DNA of 64,000 nucleotides from Gnetum montanum (taxonomy: Eukaryota; Streptophyta; Gnetopsida; Gnetales; Gnetaceae): positions 8,021-72,020 of the forward strand of contig MNCI01015910.1 in NCBI GenBank assembly GCA_015680685.1, given 5' to 3'. The notes beneath the pieces were generated by a model. It did not search any database and was not told the origin of the DNA. It saw nothing but the letters and a program-made list of their open reading frames with translations. The translations under genes and the position numbers were made by a program. Within the stretch, counting starts at the first letter, position 1. Every line of letters begins with the position of its first letter. Shown piece by piece: positions 20,259-30,960 of the stretch.

Positions 20259-20268
20259 CTATTTATAG
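20259..20268 (-). promoter_or_regulatory. TATA box of the antisense gene, element B
   Basis: ctataaatag on the minus strand, 133 nt upstream of the ATG at 20126. It would place transcription start near 20230 with a 5' UTR of about 100 nt. TATA-like sequences stand at the corresponding place in D (41277-41270) and E (58012-58005). Confidence 0.65.
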
Positions 20269-20394
20269 AAAACACGATGAAAAGGAACTTGCCATTTTCT
20301 CTTCCCGATTAATGTGGAATGTTCCGTACAGCATAGCACTCTCCCATAGCATAGCAACACTATTTGCATTATGGCAAGTGGGCCCGACAAAAAA

Positions 20395-20860
20395 ATTTGA
20401 CCCACCTTAAACTAGTCATTTACCTTCGCAAAAATAATAGCCTATTACCGGTCCGCAAAGACCTTAAACTAATACCTCATAGTTTCACTAGAATAGCCTA
20501 TTAGCGGTCTGCAAAGACCTTAAACTAATACCTCATAGTTTCACTAGAATAGCCTATTAGTGATCCACAAAGACCTTAAACTAGAAATTTTGACTCACAG
20601 CTTCGATCTCGTTAGCAATCCGCAAAGACCTTAAACTAACAGTTTTTACCTTCGCAAGCATAACCCATTGGCAGTCCGCAAAGACCTTAAAACTAATACT
20701 TTTAACATAACCTGTTAGTGGTTCAAAAAGACCTTAAACTATCACTTTTAAATCATAAATCCAACCCGTTAGTGGTCCGCAAAGACTGTAAACTAGTAAT
20801 TTTGAACTTTTGCATCCAAGCGGTCCGCTACGACCTTAAACTGGCTTATTACAAACCTTG
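20395..20860 (+). repeat. Spacer array 2 of element B (about 9 units)
   Basis: Units share the core ggtccgcaaagaccttaaacta with spacing of about 40-65 bp; two adjacent units (20450-20575) are nearly identical over 62 bp. It sits just upstream of the antisense promoter (from the antisense point of view) and just before RT in the sense direction. Confidence 0.85.
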
Positions 20861-20971
20861 TATCATACTTTATGATTATTTCAACTATTCATATTTCCTT
20901 ATCACTTTGCAAATGTTTATTGTGCGTTGTTACTACAAATAGATATCACTTGACTTGGTATTTATCTCATT

Positions 20972-20978
20972 ATGGCAG
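20972..20978 (+). promoter_or_regulatory. Candidate sense splice acceptor before RT, element B
   Basis: tttatctcattatggcag|gttgagc, 11 nt before the ATG at 20990 that opens the RT frame. The D and E copies have a similar T-rich stretch (in D ending ttttgtag) just before the matching ATG. It could pair with the donor at the end of protease. Confidence 0.4.
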
Positions 20979-20989
20979 GTTGAGCAAGA

Positions 20990-22270
20990 ATGACAATGCA
21001 CCACGATCTTTCTTCACCTCTAGCCTTGACAAGTCCACACAATGAGTTCACAAGACAACTAAAGCCAGAGTCAATAGACTAGAAATCATCCACAAATAGC
21101 ATAGTACAATCCTTAGAAACATCCCCAGACTAGCTCAAACATCTAGTCCAAGCCTTAGATTTAGAGGCTAGGGATGTAACTAAGGACCCTCTCATTGAAA
21201 CGCCTATAACTACATCCAAGGGGTAATAAAAATGTTAAAACTTAGCTCCCTCCTAGATTTGCAAACACACAAAGATGTATCCAAGATACTGCAAGACAAC
21301 ATCGAAGTATTCGCATGGTCCTATAATGACATGTTGGGCTTAGATCCAAGGCTTATACAGAACAACATTGTCTTAGATCTGCGTATGAAAGCAGTTAGGC
21401 AAAAGGCTCACAAGGTTAAACTAGAGATTGCACTAGCCGTACGAGATGAAATCACCAAGCTGTATCAAGCTGGTTTCATCCAGGTAGTTCATTACTCAGA
21501 GTGGGTGTCAAACATCATTGTGGTTTCTAAGAAAACGTGAGGAATACGAATCTGTATAGACTTCCGGGATCTGAATAAAGCAATGATCAAAGATGAATTC
21601 CCACTACCGAGTATTGATCAACTCATCGAAATTATGAATGGTCACGCTCTGTTATCCTTCATGGATGATTTCTCCAGCTACAATAAAATTTGCATCAACC
21701 TAGAGCATCAGTTAACAACAACCTTCATGACCGCATGGCGTACCTTCTGTTACACTATGATGTCGTTTGGGCTCAAAATTGGCGAAGCAACCTACCAAAA
21801 GAGTCATGACATACATCTTTAGTGACTACATCCTAGAAACATTAAACAACTACATGGATGACATAGCAGTCAAATCTAAAAAGGCCACCAATCATCCCAA
21901 CAATCTAGGTGTAGTCCTCAAACATTGCCAGATGCATGACTTACGCCTCAACCCAAAAAAGTGTGTCTTCGAGGTAAGAACCAGACGCATGTTAGGGTTT
22001 GTAGTATCAGAGGCTAGAATACGAGTGGACCCTAACAAAGTTAAGACCATCATTAATCTAGCACCCCCTACCAACCTTAAAGAATTGTGCGGGTTGCAAG
22101 GTAGAGTACAGTTCATCAAAAGGTTTATAGCAAATTTGACTAACAAGTTACACCCCATGCAACACTACTTTGAATGGACAACACAATGCGAACAAGCCTT
22201 CAATGATCTGAAGAAAGAGCTCTTACACGTCCCAACTATTTACCCACCGCAAAGGGATAAGCCTTTCTCC
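20990..22270 (+). pseudogene. Reverse transcriptase of element B (decayed)
   Basis: RNA-dependent DNA polymerase of the pol region. N-terminal linker MTMHHDLSSPLALTSP. The RT core starts near 21300 (VFAWSYNDMLGLDP). ICIDFRDLNKAMIKDEFPLP is followed by SFMDDFSSYNKI. The catalytic box NYMDDIAVKSK is near 21850. LGFVVSEARIRVDPNK and PTNLKELCGLQGRVQFIKRFI mark the thumb. Breaks: TGA at 21538-21540, a frameshift near 21790 and several early TAG/TAA codons. Confidence 0.9.
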
Positions 22271-22600
22271 ATCTACCTTGCCACCTAAAACACGTCTATC
22301 ATGGCACTGTTATGTCAAAGACTAGATGACGGCTCTGAGATTCCAGTGTATTACTTAAGCCATGCACTAATAGCATATGAGGAAAAATATAATGAGGTGG
22401 AGAGAAATTGCCTTACCCTAGTGTTCGCATTAAAAAAGTGGAGGAATTATTTGTTCGGTAGCAAAGTTAATATCATTTGCAAAAGCAATGTACTCCAGGC
22501 TATCACAAACAATCTATACGAGAGCAGTAGGATAGCCCAGTGGAAATCCATAACCACGGAATTTGATTTGCATTATGTGAACTAATCATCAACAAAAGGT
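22271..22600 (+). pseudogene. RNase H (retroviral-type), element B
   Basis: Follows RT directly: NTSIMALLCQRLDDG, YYLSHALIAYEEKYNEVERN and LTLVFALKKWRNYLFG, ending FDLHYVN. This is the RNase H found after RT in all Ty3 elements; it degrades the RNA of RNA-DNA hybrids. A TAA lies before NTSIM. Confidence 0.85.
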
Positions 22601-22699
22601 CAAGCTATAGCTACGTAACTCACGACCTCACCCTTCAATGATCGAGCAATCATAGATCCAAAATTCCCTAATGAGCATGTTAGCACTATCAACATTGTC

Positions 22700-23216
22700 C
22701 TGTCACATCTCGAAGCTACGTTGGATTTTGACGGTGCCTCGACCACGCGAGGAGGTAGTGTAGCTGCCGTCATTACGCAACCCTCTGGGGATATACAACC
22801 ATTTGCTTATCATTTTATGTTCCTTTGTACAAACAATATGGCAGAGTACAAAGGACTCCTCAGGGGCCTCCTAGCAACCCAAGCATTGAGCATTCAACAC
22901 CTGGTGATTCGTAGAAATTCACAACTCATTGTGAATCAAATCACTGAGGTCTACACCTGCAAAGCTACTCACCTACAACCCTATTGCGACCTAGCAAAAA
23001 GTTTTCTTAAACAGTTTGCAACAACAAACATTCAACATGTGCCACACAACGAAAACACCATAGCAGACATCCTAGCCACCCTAGCATTAATTGTGCCATC
23101 ACACCTATTCGCAAGTTTGCCTACTTCGATAACTGAGTGTATAGAGCTTATCACTCAAGTGGTACATGTAGCCTCTGTAAGCGCTGCGAACACCCCAGGA
23201 GTGGTATGCCAACATT
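22700..23216 (+). pseudogene. Second, archaeal-type RNase H, element B
   Basis: DFDGASTTRGGSVAAV, then TNNMAEYKGLLRGLLA, RNSQLIVNQITEVYTCKA and HVPHNENTIADILATLA. This is the pattern of the RVT_3/archaeal-like RNase HI that marks the Tat lineage. The third acidic position (GDSQLVV in E) is N in this copy. Open for 165 codons (22721-23218), the longest open stretch of B pol. Confidence 0.85.
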
Positions 23217-23218
23217 AA

Positions 23219-24443
23219 AGCCTATCTGCAACATGGCGAGCCCCCATGCAGATTGACATCTACCTAGAGAGATGTGATCTGCAAGCGTGCTCGGCAATAT
23301 GTACTCATGGGAGATAATGCCTTGTGCAAACTCTCCTTTGATGGGATATTGCTAGCATGCGTAAACAAGGAGCAAGCGCAGAAGGTCATTAATGAGGTAC
23401 ATGAGGGATTGTGTGGTGGACACATAACACCTAGGGCCATGGTATCAAAAATCAGACACCTAGGGTACTATTGGCCTTACATGGAGCACGATTGCCTAGC
23501 CAAAGTCAAGACTTGGAATACGTGCCAAAGATATGTAAATCTTATACGTGTTTCACCTACAGAGTTGCACCTGACATAGATCACATGGCCATTCCAACGA
23601 TGGAAACTAGACATCATAGGACCTATCATGCCTAAGTCTTCCATAGGGCATAGCTTCATCATCACCGCCACTAAGTACTTTATGAAGTGGGTGGAGCCTA
23701 TTCCCTTTAGGAAGACTACATCCCAGTAGGTTTTCCACTTTATATTAGATAACATTGTGATGAGGTTTGGGCTTCCCATGACTATTGTGACTGACAACGG
23801 GCCATAATTTAGTAGTGCAAAAACCAAAACCTTTTGTAGCAACCTTGGCATTAGGCAATCGTTCTCCTCACCATACTACCTGTAGGCAAACAGAGAGGCA
23901 GAAGCTACAAACAAGGCCATCATCAACTTGCTCAAGAAAATGCTTAGCAATAGCAAGAGGAAATGGCACGAGTAAATCCTCTATGTGTTGTGGGCTTACA
24001 GAACGACATGCAAGACAGCAACAAGTAAAACTCCTTATAGTCTTGTTTACGAATCTAAAGCGGTGTTACCTCTTAAGCTGTAGGTACCATCACTTCAAAT
24101 GATCCTATCAAATGTTGTGAGTGAAGCTTAGAATAATGAGTTAAGGATCATCGACCTCGACTCAATAGAGGAGGAGCATGCACAGACACTGGGTCACATA
24201 GAGTGTTATCAAGACAAGCAACAGCAGAAGCATCATGCAAACTCGCATCAACAGTCGATAAAAAAGGGGGACCTCATTCTCAAGGTTGTCTATGAGCATG
24301 TGAACAAATTCTTATCAAACTGGGAAGGTCCATTCATGGTCACAAAAGCCTATGGGAACAGAGCCTTCAAGTTGGTAGACATGGATGGCAATGAGTTCGC
24401 ATATCCTATGAATCATTCATATCTCAAGCCATACTACATTTGA
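23219..24443 (+). pseudogene. Integrase of element B (decayed)
   Basis: N-terminal zinc-binding region near 23390-23540 (EVHEGLCGGH, LGYYWPYMEHD, TCQRY; one Cys replaced by Trp). Catalytic core: LDIIGPIMPK with the first Asp near 23610, IVTDNGP near 23790 with the second, and ANREAEATNKAIINLL near 23890 with the Glu. C-terminal part: KGDLILKVVYEH...WEGPFMVTKAYGNRAFKLVD, ending YLKPYYI at TGA 24441-24443. Several TAG/TAA breaks at Gln or Trp positions. Confidence 0.9.
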
Positions 24444-24455
24444 ATCATGAGTAAG

Positions 24456-24461
24456 GTAAGC
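24456..24461 (+). promoter_or_regulatory. Candidate splice donor just after integrase, element B
   Basis: gtaag|gtaagcaac, 12 nt past the integrase stop. Similar sequences follow integrase in E (ggg|taagcg region at 62753) and in the C remnant (caag|gtaagc); D has gtaacc at 44121. A T-rich tract ending tttgcag follows about 1 kb later (25440-25451). Confidence 0.35.
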
Positions 24462-24474
24462 AACATGTCTGCTA

Positions 24475-24860
24475 CAATGTTAAACTGGCAAAGCTCATCC
24501 GCTACGACATAAAATTGACAAAGGCAGTCCGCTATGATTATAAATTGGCACAGATAGTCCTCCATGACTATAAATTGGCACAGACCATTTTCCATGATAA
24601 AAAACTAGCAAAGCATGTCCACAATGATGTTAAACTAGCACAGACGGTCTGCTACGACTTTAAACTGGTCCATCCACCATCTGCTACGATGATAAACTAG
24701 CACAGCAGTCTGCTAGGACCTTAAACTAGCACAGCAGTCTACTAGGACCTTAAACTAGTGCACCACGGTCTGCTAGGACCTTAAAATAGTGCACCACAGT
24801 CTGCTGAGACCTTAAACTAGCACATCAGATGGTCTACCAGGAACTTAAACTAGGTTCATG
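24475..24860 (+). repeat. Spacer array 3 of element B
   Basis: First part: units of about 42 bp with gtccgctatgattataaattggcacag. Second part (24700-24860): units of about 28-32 bp with cagtctgctaggaccttaaactagcac. Follows integrase, as in D and E. Confidence 0.85.
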
Positions 24861-26198
24861 GCACAATGCCCTCAGCATACATCCATGATCATTAAAACAA
24901 GCGAGTGTGCACCGTGCCAACACGAGATGGAATGTTGTAGTTCCAGAATGTAGTTCACGATGCCAAGAAAACACCCTCTAGAATATATGCAATGCCATTA
25001 CCCCTGGCATCTTGTTGATCCTCCAGAGATGTCGTCCAACATCTTGTTGACCTTCTGGAGCTACCACCACCACGGTCCATCGCCCTGGCAGTAGCTTCCG
25101 TTGTTAGTACCTGCTACTTGAGTCCCAACACAATTGTGGCCCAGCTACAAAGTTGCTACCCTCTAGCCCCTAGCATCGCCCAAGCCCAAAAGATCTTCAG
25201 TTGTTAGGCATCTTACCTTATAGCTGAACTGCATGATGTTTACCTTGGGCAGGGACTCCTAAGCACTCGCATCACAGTAACTCCTAGCCTTCTCGATGTC
25301 AACTCCTCCACGCTGATGCTATCAAATTCACTGCTGGCCTTTCTAGTTTGGACATCGAATGCCTCAACAATAATTTCAAAGCAATCAAGACCTTTACCTT
25401 CATTTTGCATCATGGTTGTTTCTTTTGGTTTATTCTCTATTGTGTTTGCAGGATACGTGTCGGAGGGGCGTCAGTCAAAGGTGCATTTCACCACAACAGC
25501 AAGACACTACATCATTCCAAGGTGGTCACCTTGACTAGCTTGGCTACTTGGGAGTGCACACCCTATCCACCCCCTTAACCTCCTTTACCTCATCCCTTAC
25601 ATCTACAATTTTCTTTCTCACACCTCTTTTATGAATTTTCCTGATGCTTGTAAATCCCTTCCATATGCTCAACCGCAAAGTCCATGACACATGTAATGCA
25701 ACTCGCTACATAGGAAGTATCTGTAGGTAGGTTAAAGCCTCATGTGGATGTAACGCAACTCATCCTGGGAAAGAAACACCTATCCTGCAATAATAAGGTT
25801 GTTTGCAAATGTAAATGGCAAAACAACAAAAGAAAAGCGTAGAAGAGCAAAAACTCACGCAAAAAAAACATGCCTGAAATAAATGGCACATCAGCTGTTT
25901 TGCAATGACCATCTCTAAGCATTCCAATGAGAGGTCAAAAGTTAGTAAAAGAAAAGATGACTACACAAACAATTCTCTCACAAGCATTCCAATGAGGGAC
26001 CCTGCTAAGTTTGATCTTTACCTTTTCCTGAACCCGCTCCCTCCAGTTTAACCTTTCCCCTTTCCCTGCACATCCATCCTGTTGCTTCCAAGCATAGTTA
26101 AGCGACATCTGGATGATTATCAAAGAGCGATGGTAGCGTCTTGTCTTTCGTGGTGTTTCATATTCTTTGTCGGCGTCTTTCAAGTCTGTCCCCCACAC
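24861..26198 (+). other. 3' untranslated tail of element B
   Basis: No convincing gene. Homologous in patches to the D tail (44521-45993), the E tail (63151-64000) and the C tail. Conserved points are a T-rich stretch ending ttgtgtttgcag at 25451, and the segments with atgtaacgcaactcatcc (near 25748) and aaagaaacacctatcctg (near 25771). Confidence 0.6.
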
Positions 26199-26217
26199 GT
26201 TGACAAAGAGGGACCAG
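26199..26217 (+). other. Polypurine tract of element B
   Basis: gttgacaaagagggaccag directly before the TGAAACACC start of the 3' LTR; it would prime plus-strand DNA synthesis. D has aacaaagagaggccaa and C aacaaagagggataat at the same place. Confidence 0.7.
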
Positions 26218-27948
26218 TGAAACACCATAAAATTTTGAGGCACTCTTGCTTAACCAGGGTCTTGGAACTGAGGCAAGGATTTCCACAAGTGTAGCCTCAT
26301 GACTGTTTGGTAGGAAATGAATGAACTAAGATTAGACTATCTAGTCCAGCAAGTTTTCTACCTCCAAAGCTGACAAGCCTGATGGACTCTCTGGCCTACC
26401 CACCTGGACAATTCACCCGGCTGACAGTCTATCCAAAAATTGTGCTTGGGGTTGTCGATGGTGCTCAAGATGGACAAAATAGTTCGGCAAGTTTTCTAGT
26501 GAAGAATTTTGCTACTCTACACTAAGCTATGTAGTGTAGTAGGCCTTAGAAGACAGTTGCTTAGGCAATCAAGTGCAAACTATTGTAGAACAAAGTGCTA
26601 CGCTATGCTATGCTACGTAGCATCGCACCGCGTAGCAAAGGAAAAATAGAAAGGCCCAACTTACCAAGTGATTCCAATGAAGAAATTGTACTCAGTAAGC
26701 ACTCCAGCCTCCAAAACTAGTTGCTTTGTTTGACTTCAAGTCCTTTAGCAAAGTTTCTTACTAGAAAGTGATGGATTGAACAAAAAGTAGGATACGCTGG
26801 CTGCTACACTAGATAGCATAGCACAGCGCAGTGACAATACAAGAGTAGCAAAAGGTGTCTCAAATGCAAGTTTAGAAAGCACAAAGGGGCAAAAGTTGCA
26901 ATTGTTAGCATAATCAAGCTTCAAACAAGCTTTTGCAACTTCAACACAAGTCACAAATAAAACCAACTTCTACGCTACATAGCATAGCGTAGTATAGCAA
27001 AGATGCAAAACCAAATGAAATGCTTCAAAATTTAACCCAACGCGCACCAAGGCTTCCAACAAATGTAGTTGACTTCAATGCAAGCTTCTTTTTCAAACTA
27101 CTGGCTACGTTGTGCTATGCTACATAGCGTAGCATAGCATAGCAAGTAGCTACACTACACCAACATGCTATGCTACATAGCACAGCATAGTGTAGCAAGT
27201 AGCTATGCTACTTCAATGTGCTTTATTTCTTGCTTGCATTATTGGCACACTTGATTCCAGCATTTCCAGTTTTGACAACATGGTTGTAGTGTAGCAAGTT
27301 CATGATCGACTTTGCACATCCATGTAGTACAGGCATGTCAGCATCTCATGAGTCCAAGACACATGGCATCCAGGCCTCATTTCTCGCTTGCTCCTAGTCT
27401 TATAAATACCCCAATGAGCAACGCTCAAAGGGTTGGCAATTTTGTGGGTTGGTAGGTTGGCAAATTTTGGCGATTGGTAATTTGTTGGCATAATTGGCAA
27501 GTTGGATTTTTAGCATTTGCATTGTTGGCTTTCAAGTCTGCATTCAAGAGCATAGTTAGCATACTTTGAACATTCTAGTTACCTTTGGGATCTCTATGCC
27601 TTCAAGTGTTCTACAACTGATTGTATCTATCTCAACAAAGTAAAGCTACAATCTTGAGGTGGTCTATTTTCTAACTCTAGTTTTGTTTACATTCCTGTTC
27701 ATTATTATTGCATTTTACACCATCCTGTTGCATTTAATAATTATTATATTATGCTATAAACATTGTTTCTAAATTAAACGTTCATGTAAGGTTAAGTCAC
27801 ACCGATTAAGTCCCTGTCTGATCAACCAGACCGTTCAGGGTGCCTCGTTTCTGTTTTATCCAACATGGCCCTCACATGGATCCGAGGTTAAATGTTTTGC
27901 TTGACAACCTCTCGGTGTTTCCAGCCACTTACATTTTCAGTCACTACA
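26218..27948 (+). mobile_element. 3' LTR of element B (1731 bp)
   Basis: TGAAACACC...CACTACA, aligned end to end with 8866-10603. TATA variant cttataaatacccc near 27399. The U3 palindromes (near 26590-26640, 27100-27200) differ in number and arrangement from the 5' LTR, showing they change quickly. Confidence 0.9.
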
Positions 27949-27953
27949 CACTT
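27949..27953 (+). repeat. Target-site duplication of element B, right copy
   Basis: cactt, partner of ccctt at 8861-8865. Confidence 0.6.
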
Positions 27954-28855
27954 GAAGCATTCACCTCTTGTCGAAGTACTCATGAGAGAGTCAAAGTTGA
28001 TCCAAGGATGGACCGATTGTGAAGCTATAGCATTGTCAATTTGCTTAGGAATGTGTTTTTTCCTTTTCTTTTTTTCTTTTTTTTCATTTCTTTATCTTTT
28101 TCTATATTTTTTATTTTATTTTATTTTATTTTATTACTTTTCTTTGCTATGAGGTGAACCTTCATTGGGTTTAGCTTACTCCTGAATGCTAGCTGCAAGT
28201 TGGCCATTGAGTAGATGGGCTTTATTTTGATGTGACCACATCATGTCTATAAGATAGGTGTTTCCTCCCAAGGATGAGTTGCGTTACATCTGCTTAGGCC
28301 TTGACCAGCCAACAAAGGCTCCCCACGGGATGAGTTATGTTACATCTACCTTAGGTTCTACAATTGATATGAAGAGAACGTCATATGCATTACAGTGCAT
28401 ATGCATCAGAGGGATGTGTAATCGTCAGTATGTGAGGGATGAGAGGCTATTGGGATGAATAAGTGGATGTGTGTAAACTATAATGGGATGAGGGGGATGT
28501 GCACTTTTGAGTGGCTTAACTAGTCCAATCATGCATATCAGAGTAATGTGATGACTTGCTGCAATGAAACGCATCTCTACATGACCACCTTCGAGGCTTC
28601 ATCCTACAAACATAACTCTAAGAAGACAAGAAAACCACAAAACATGAAATGCAAGTGCAAATGTCAGATGTGAAGATGCTACAAGTGTTGGATGAGAAGA
28701 TGATGCAAACATTTTCAATGTTGCACTAGTTGCAAGTGCTTAAGAAGCCAGTGAAAGTGCCAGGGCAATGATGCTACAAGTGCTCCAAAGGCTACACTAA
28801 TGGTAAGTGCTCCAAAAGATCAACAAAATCGTGAGAGGCAATGATGTTGCAAATG
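27954..28855 (-). other. 3' untranslated tail of element C (distal piece)
   Basis: Continues the tail cut at 8860. In element sense it contains the conserved atgtaacgcaactcatcc and aaacacctatctta blocks (near 28285-28258), as in the D and B tails. Includes a T-rich low-complexity stretch at 28050-28145. No gene seen. Confidence 0.65.
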
Positions 28856-28859
28856 CATG

Positions 28860-29115
28860 AACCTAGTTTAAGGTCCCAACAGACCATAATGTGCTAGTTT
28901 ATAGTCATAGTAAACTGATGGGTGCCAGTTTAACATTATAGCGGATGGTGGATGTTGTGCTAGTTTAATGTCATAGCCCAAGGATGAGCTATTGTGCCAA
29001 TTTAACGTCATGACCCAAGGATAACTTGTGCTAGTTTATAGTCATAGTAGACTATCTGTGCTAGTTTATAGTCATAGTGGACTATCTATGCCAATTTTTT
29101 GCATCATGGCAAACA
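28860..29115 (-). repeat. Spacer array 3 remnant of element C
   Basis: In element sense, units such as gtctactatgactataaactagcac and ggtctgttgggaccttaaactag, matching array 3 of B, D and E. It lies only about 700 bp from the protease remnant, so integrase and RT are missing between them. Confidence 0.75.
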
Positions 29116-29265
29116 AGTGCTTACCTTGCTTTTGTGAGGTGCAATGCTTCATGTGTAGTCATGTTGTGTGCCTGCAAGATCTTGCAAAAATCAACTAGAA
29201 AAACAACATCAAGAAGCACCTATTGTAAACAGAGTTAAAATGCATGAATGAAAGGAAAGTAATGC
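29116..29265 (-). pseudogene. Junction remnant of element C: pre-RT leader joined to post-integrase sequence
   Basis: In element sense a T-rich stretch with ttgatttttgcaag leads to acacaacatgactacacatgaagc, which matches the acceptor region and RT start of E (58490-58530). After about 20 further bases it passes into aaaagcaaggtaagcac, which matches sequence just after integrase. Nearly all RT, RNase H and integrase are deleted between these points. Confidence 0.55.
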
Positions 29266-29620
29266 AAAAAGTGATAGTTTTAGGTCATTTCAGTCTGTGG
29301 GCTAGTTTAAGGCCTTTTCATGCCATGTGTTTTTGTAGTTTTATGTTTTTTTTATTTTTATGTATATTTTATGTTTTTCAAATGCAATGCGTAAGCTAAG
29401 TGGATGGATGCATAAAAAAAGTAGAAATGTGTAAACAAAGTGAAGTAATGTGTAAACTAGGCAAGCAGGTGAAATGTAAATGCATGAACAAATGCAATGC
29501 AAGCAAAAACCAAAATGCATGGCCCATGGAGGCAAGGGGTAAGTAGGTGCTTAACATGTTTTTGGCCAGGGAAAAGTCTTGATCATGTAGTTTCTTTCTA
29601 ATCAAGTGTGGATTAGGGAT
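29266..29620 (-). other. Post-protease spacer of element C with array 1 remnant
   Basis: 29266-29325 holds two array-1 units (ggccttaaactagcccac and gacctaaaactatc in element sense). 29326-29620 is T/A-rich spacer resembling the E sequence after protease (51850-52060). The sense intron is thus still partly present, so C did not arise from a precisely spliced RNA. Confidence 0.6.
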
Positions 29621-29800
29621 CATGCAAGGCTTAGGATCCTCTAGGAGGTTATTGGCTTCAACTACTCATTTGGGTGTATTAGCCTTAGGTGTTACATTGG
29701 TTGTCATAGGTGCATCACCAAGAAACTCCACCTTCAACGCTTGTGCCATGTCTATGTTGTGGATAGTCAGACAGGAGGTGTTATCACCATGGATGATAAC

Positions 29801-30960
29801 TTAACCACCTTTGTATGGAAGGTGGAGTTCTTGGTTGATGGGAGAGGAGACGGCCCATAGTTGGGCTAGCCAAGGTCTACCCAGGATTAGGCTAAAGCCT
29901 AGCATCTTCTCTTTGATAGTGAAATCTGCATTGCTAGGGAATTTCTCTCTTGCCACAAAGGCTAAGTTGATTGTACTCCTAATAGTGATGCATGATCTAT
30001 TGAAGGATTTTAGACACATGGTTTTGATTGGCCTAATTTTCTTTGCCAGGACTAACTTGTCAATAATAGAGTATAGAACTACGTTTGTTGCTGCAACATC
30101 ATTGACATGCACCCTATGAATGGTGCACTACCCAAAATGTATGCTAATGTATAGTGGAGCTATAGTGACCTCCCCTCATTCATGGTTAATCTTAACTGCA
30201 TCATCATGAAACACTAGGGATGTTAAACCTAATTCTTGTGGTGTATGGAACAACATTGTTGCACAAATGGATGTCTCATCTATAGGGATGTCCTTTGTAA
30301 TAGGAATGGAGGCAAACATCTGGGCCAATACTTGGTGGTAAGCAGATGAGGTTATGACCAGGCATACAAGCTCAACATTGTGTTCTTTTGCTTGAGCATT
30401 TGTTTCACCTAGGTTAGTGCAGCTACGAAGTCCTTGTTGTTAGCCATTGTGTTGCCTTGACTTCCTCCATGTAGCATGAGAGACAAATCTCTCGACAAGT
30501 GGACTTGGGCTTGGGTTACTTGGCTTACTTGGGGGTTGGGACCCTAGCATTCGGTTGTTGCTTGCTAGTTATGGCATTTCCTTCAACCATGGAAGTTGCA
30601 AGGTGTTCATTTGTCCTCTTGCATTACCATTTGTCAAGCCTACACAAGTTACTAGTGGGGTCAGCCCTTGAAGGAGGAGAAACAGAGACATTGCCCATTG
30701 TTGAGCTTTGGGTAGGTGATGGGCCATTACATTGTGGCACCCTTATGAAAAATGGTGGTTTGGGGGGTTGTTGTAAGGCCAACTCGTTGTGGCACCTTGA
30801 TGATGAAAGGTTGCTTAGTGGTTGTTGTTGCTGTGTCATGCTAGTTTAATGTCTTAGTGGATGATTGGTTTGATTGCCAATTTAATGTCTTAGTGGACGA
30901 TTGCTATGGGACCTTGACCACAAAGGGTGTTGTGGGTGCTTGAGGTGGTGCTTTGATAAT
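29801..30960 (-). pseudogene. Protease region of element C (decayed)
   Basis: Open from 30112 to 29801: HVNDVAATNVVLYS at the active-site loop (the DDG of A is NDV here), FNRSCITIRSTINLAFVA, and LILGRPWLAQLWAVSSPINQELHLPY. Upstream, to about 30960, translations match the A linker only in pieces. The active-site changes make the product non-functional. Confidence 0.8.
30840..30905 (-). repeat. Array-like units inside the gag-protease linker of element C
   Basis: Plus strand: gctagtttaatgtcttagtggat then gccaatttaatgtcttagtggacgattg. In element sense these read (g)tccactaagacattaaac(t)agc, the core of arrays 2 and 3. The other copies have ordinary linker coding sequence here. Confidence 0.6.

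Larger units (their letters stand above)
8866..27948 (+). mobile_element. Element B: full-length 19-kb Tat-lineage retrotransposon with antisense gene
   Basis: Both LTRs, PBS, gag, protease, three spacer arrays, antisense gene, RT, two RNase H domains, integrase, PPT and a 4/5 target duplication are all present in order. All sense reading frames contain stops or frameshifts, so it is not autonomous now. The first ~135 bp of the two LTRs differ at about 11 positions by eye, mostly transitions, so the insertion is old. The best copy for reading the whole architecture. Confidence 0.9.

Noticed and set aside
28050-28145. T-rich run as a LINE/SINE poly(A) tail
   Set aside because: Lies within the continuous tail of C, with no target duplication or element body beside it.
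29116-29800. C as a retrocopy of a spliced gag-pol RNA
   Set aside because: Post-protease spacer and array 1, which would be intronic, are still present; deletion fits better.
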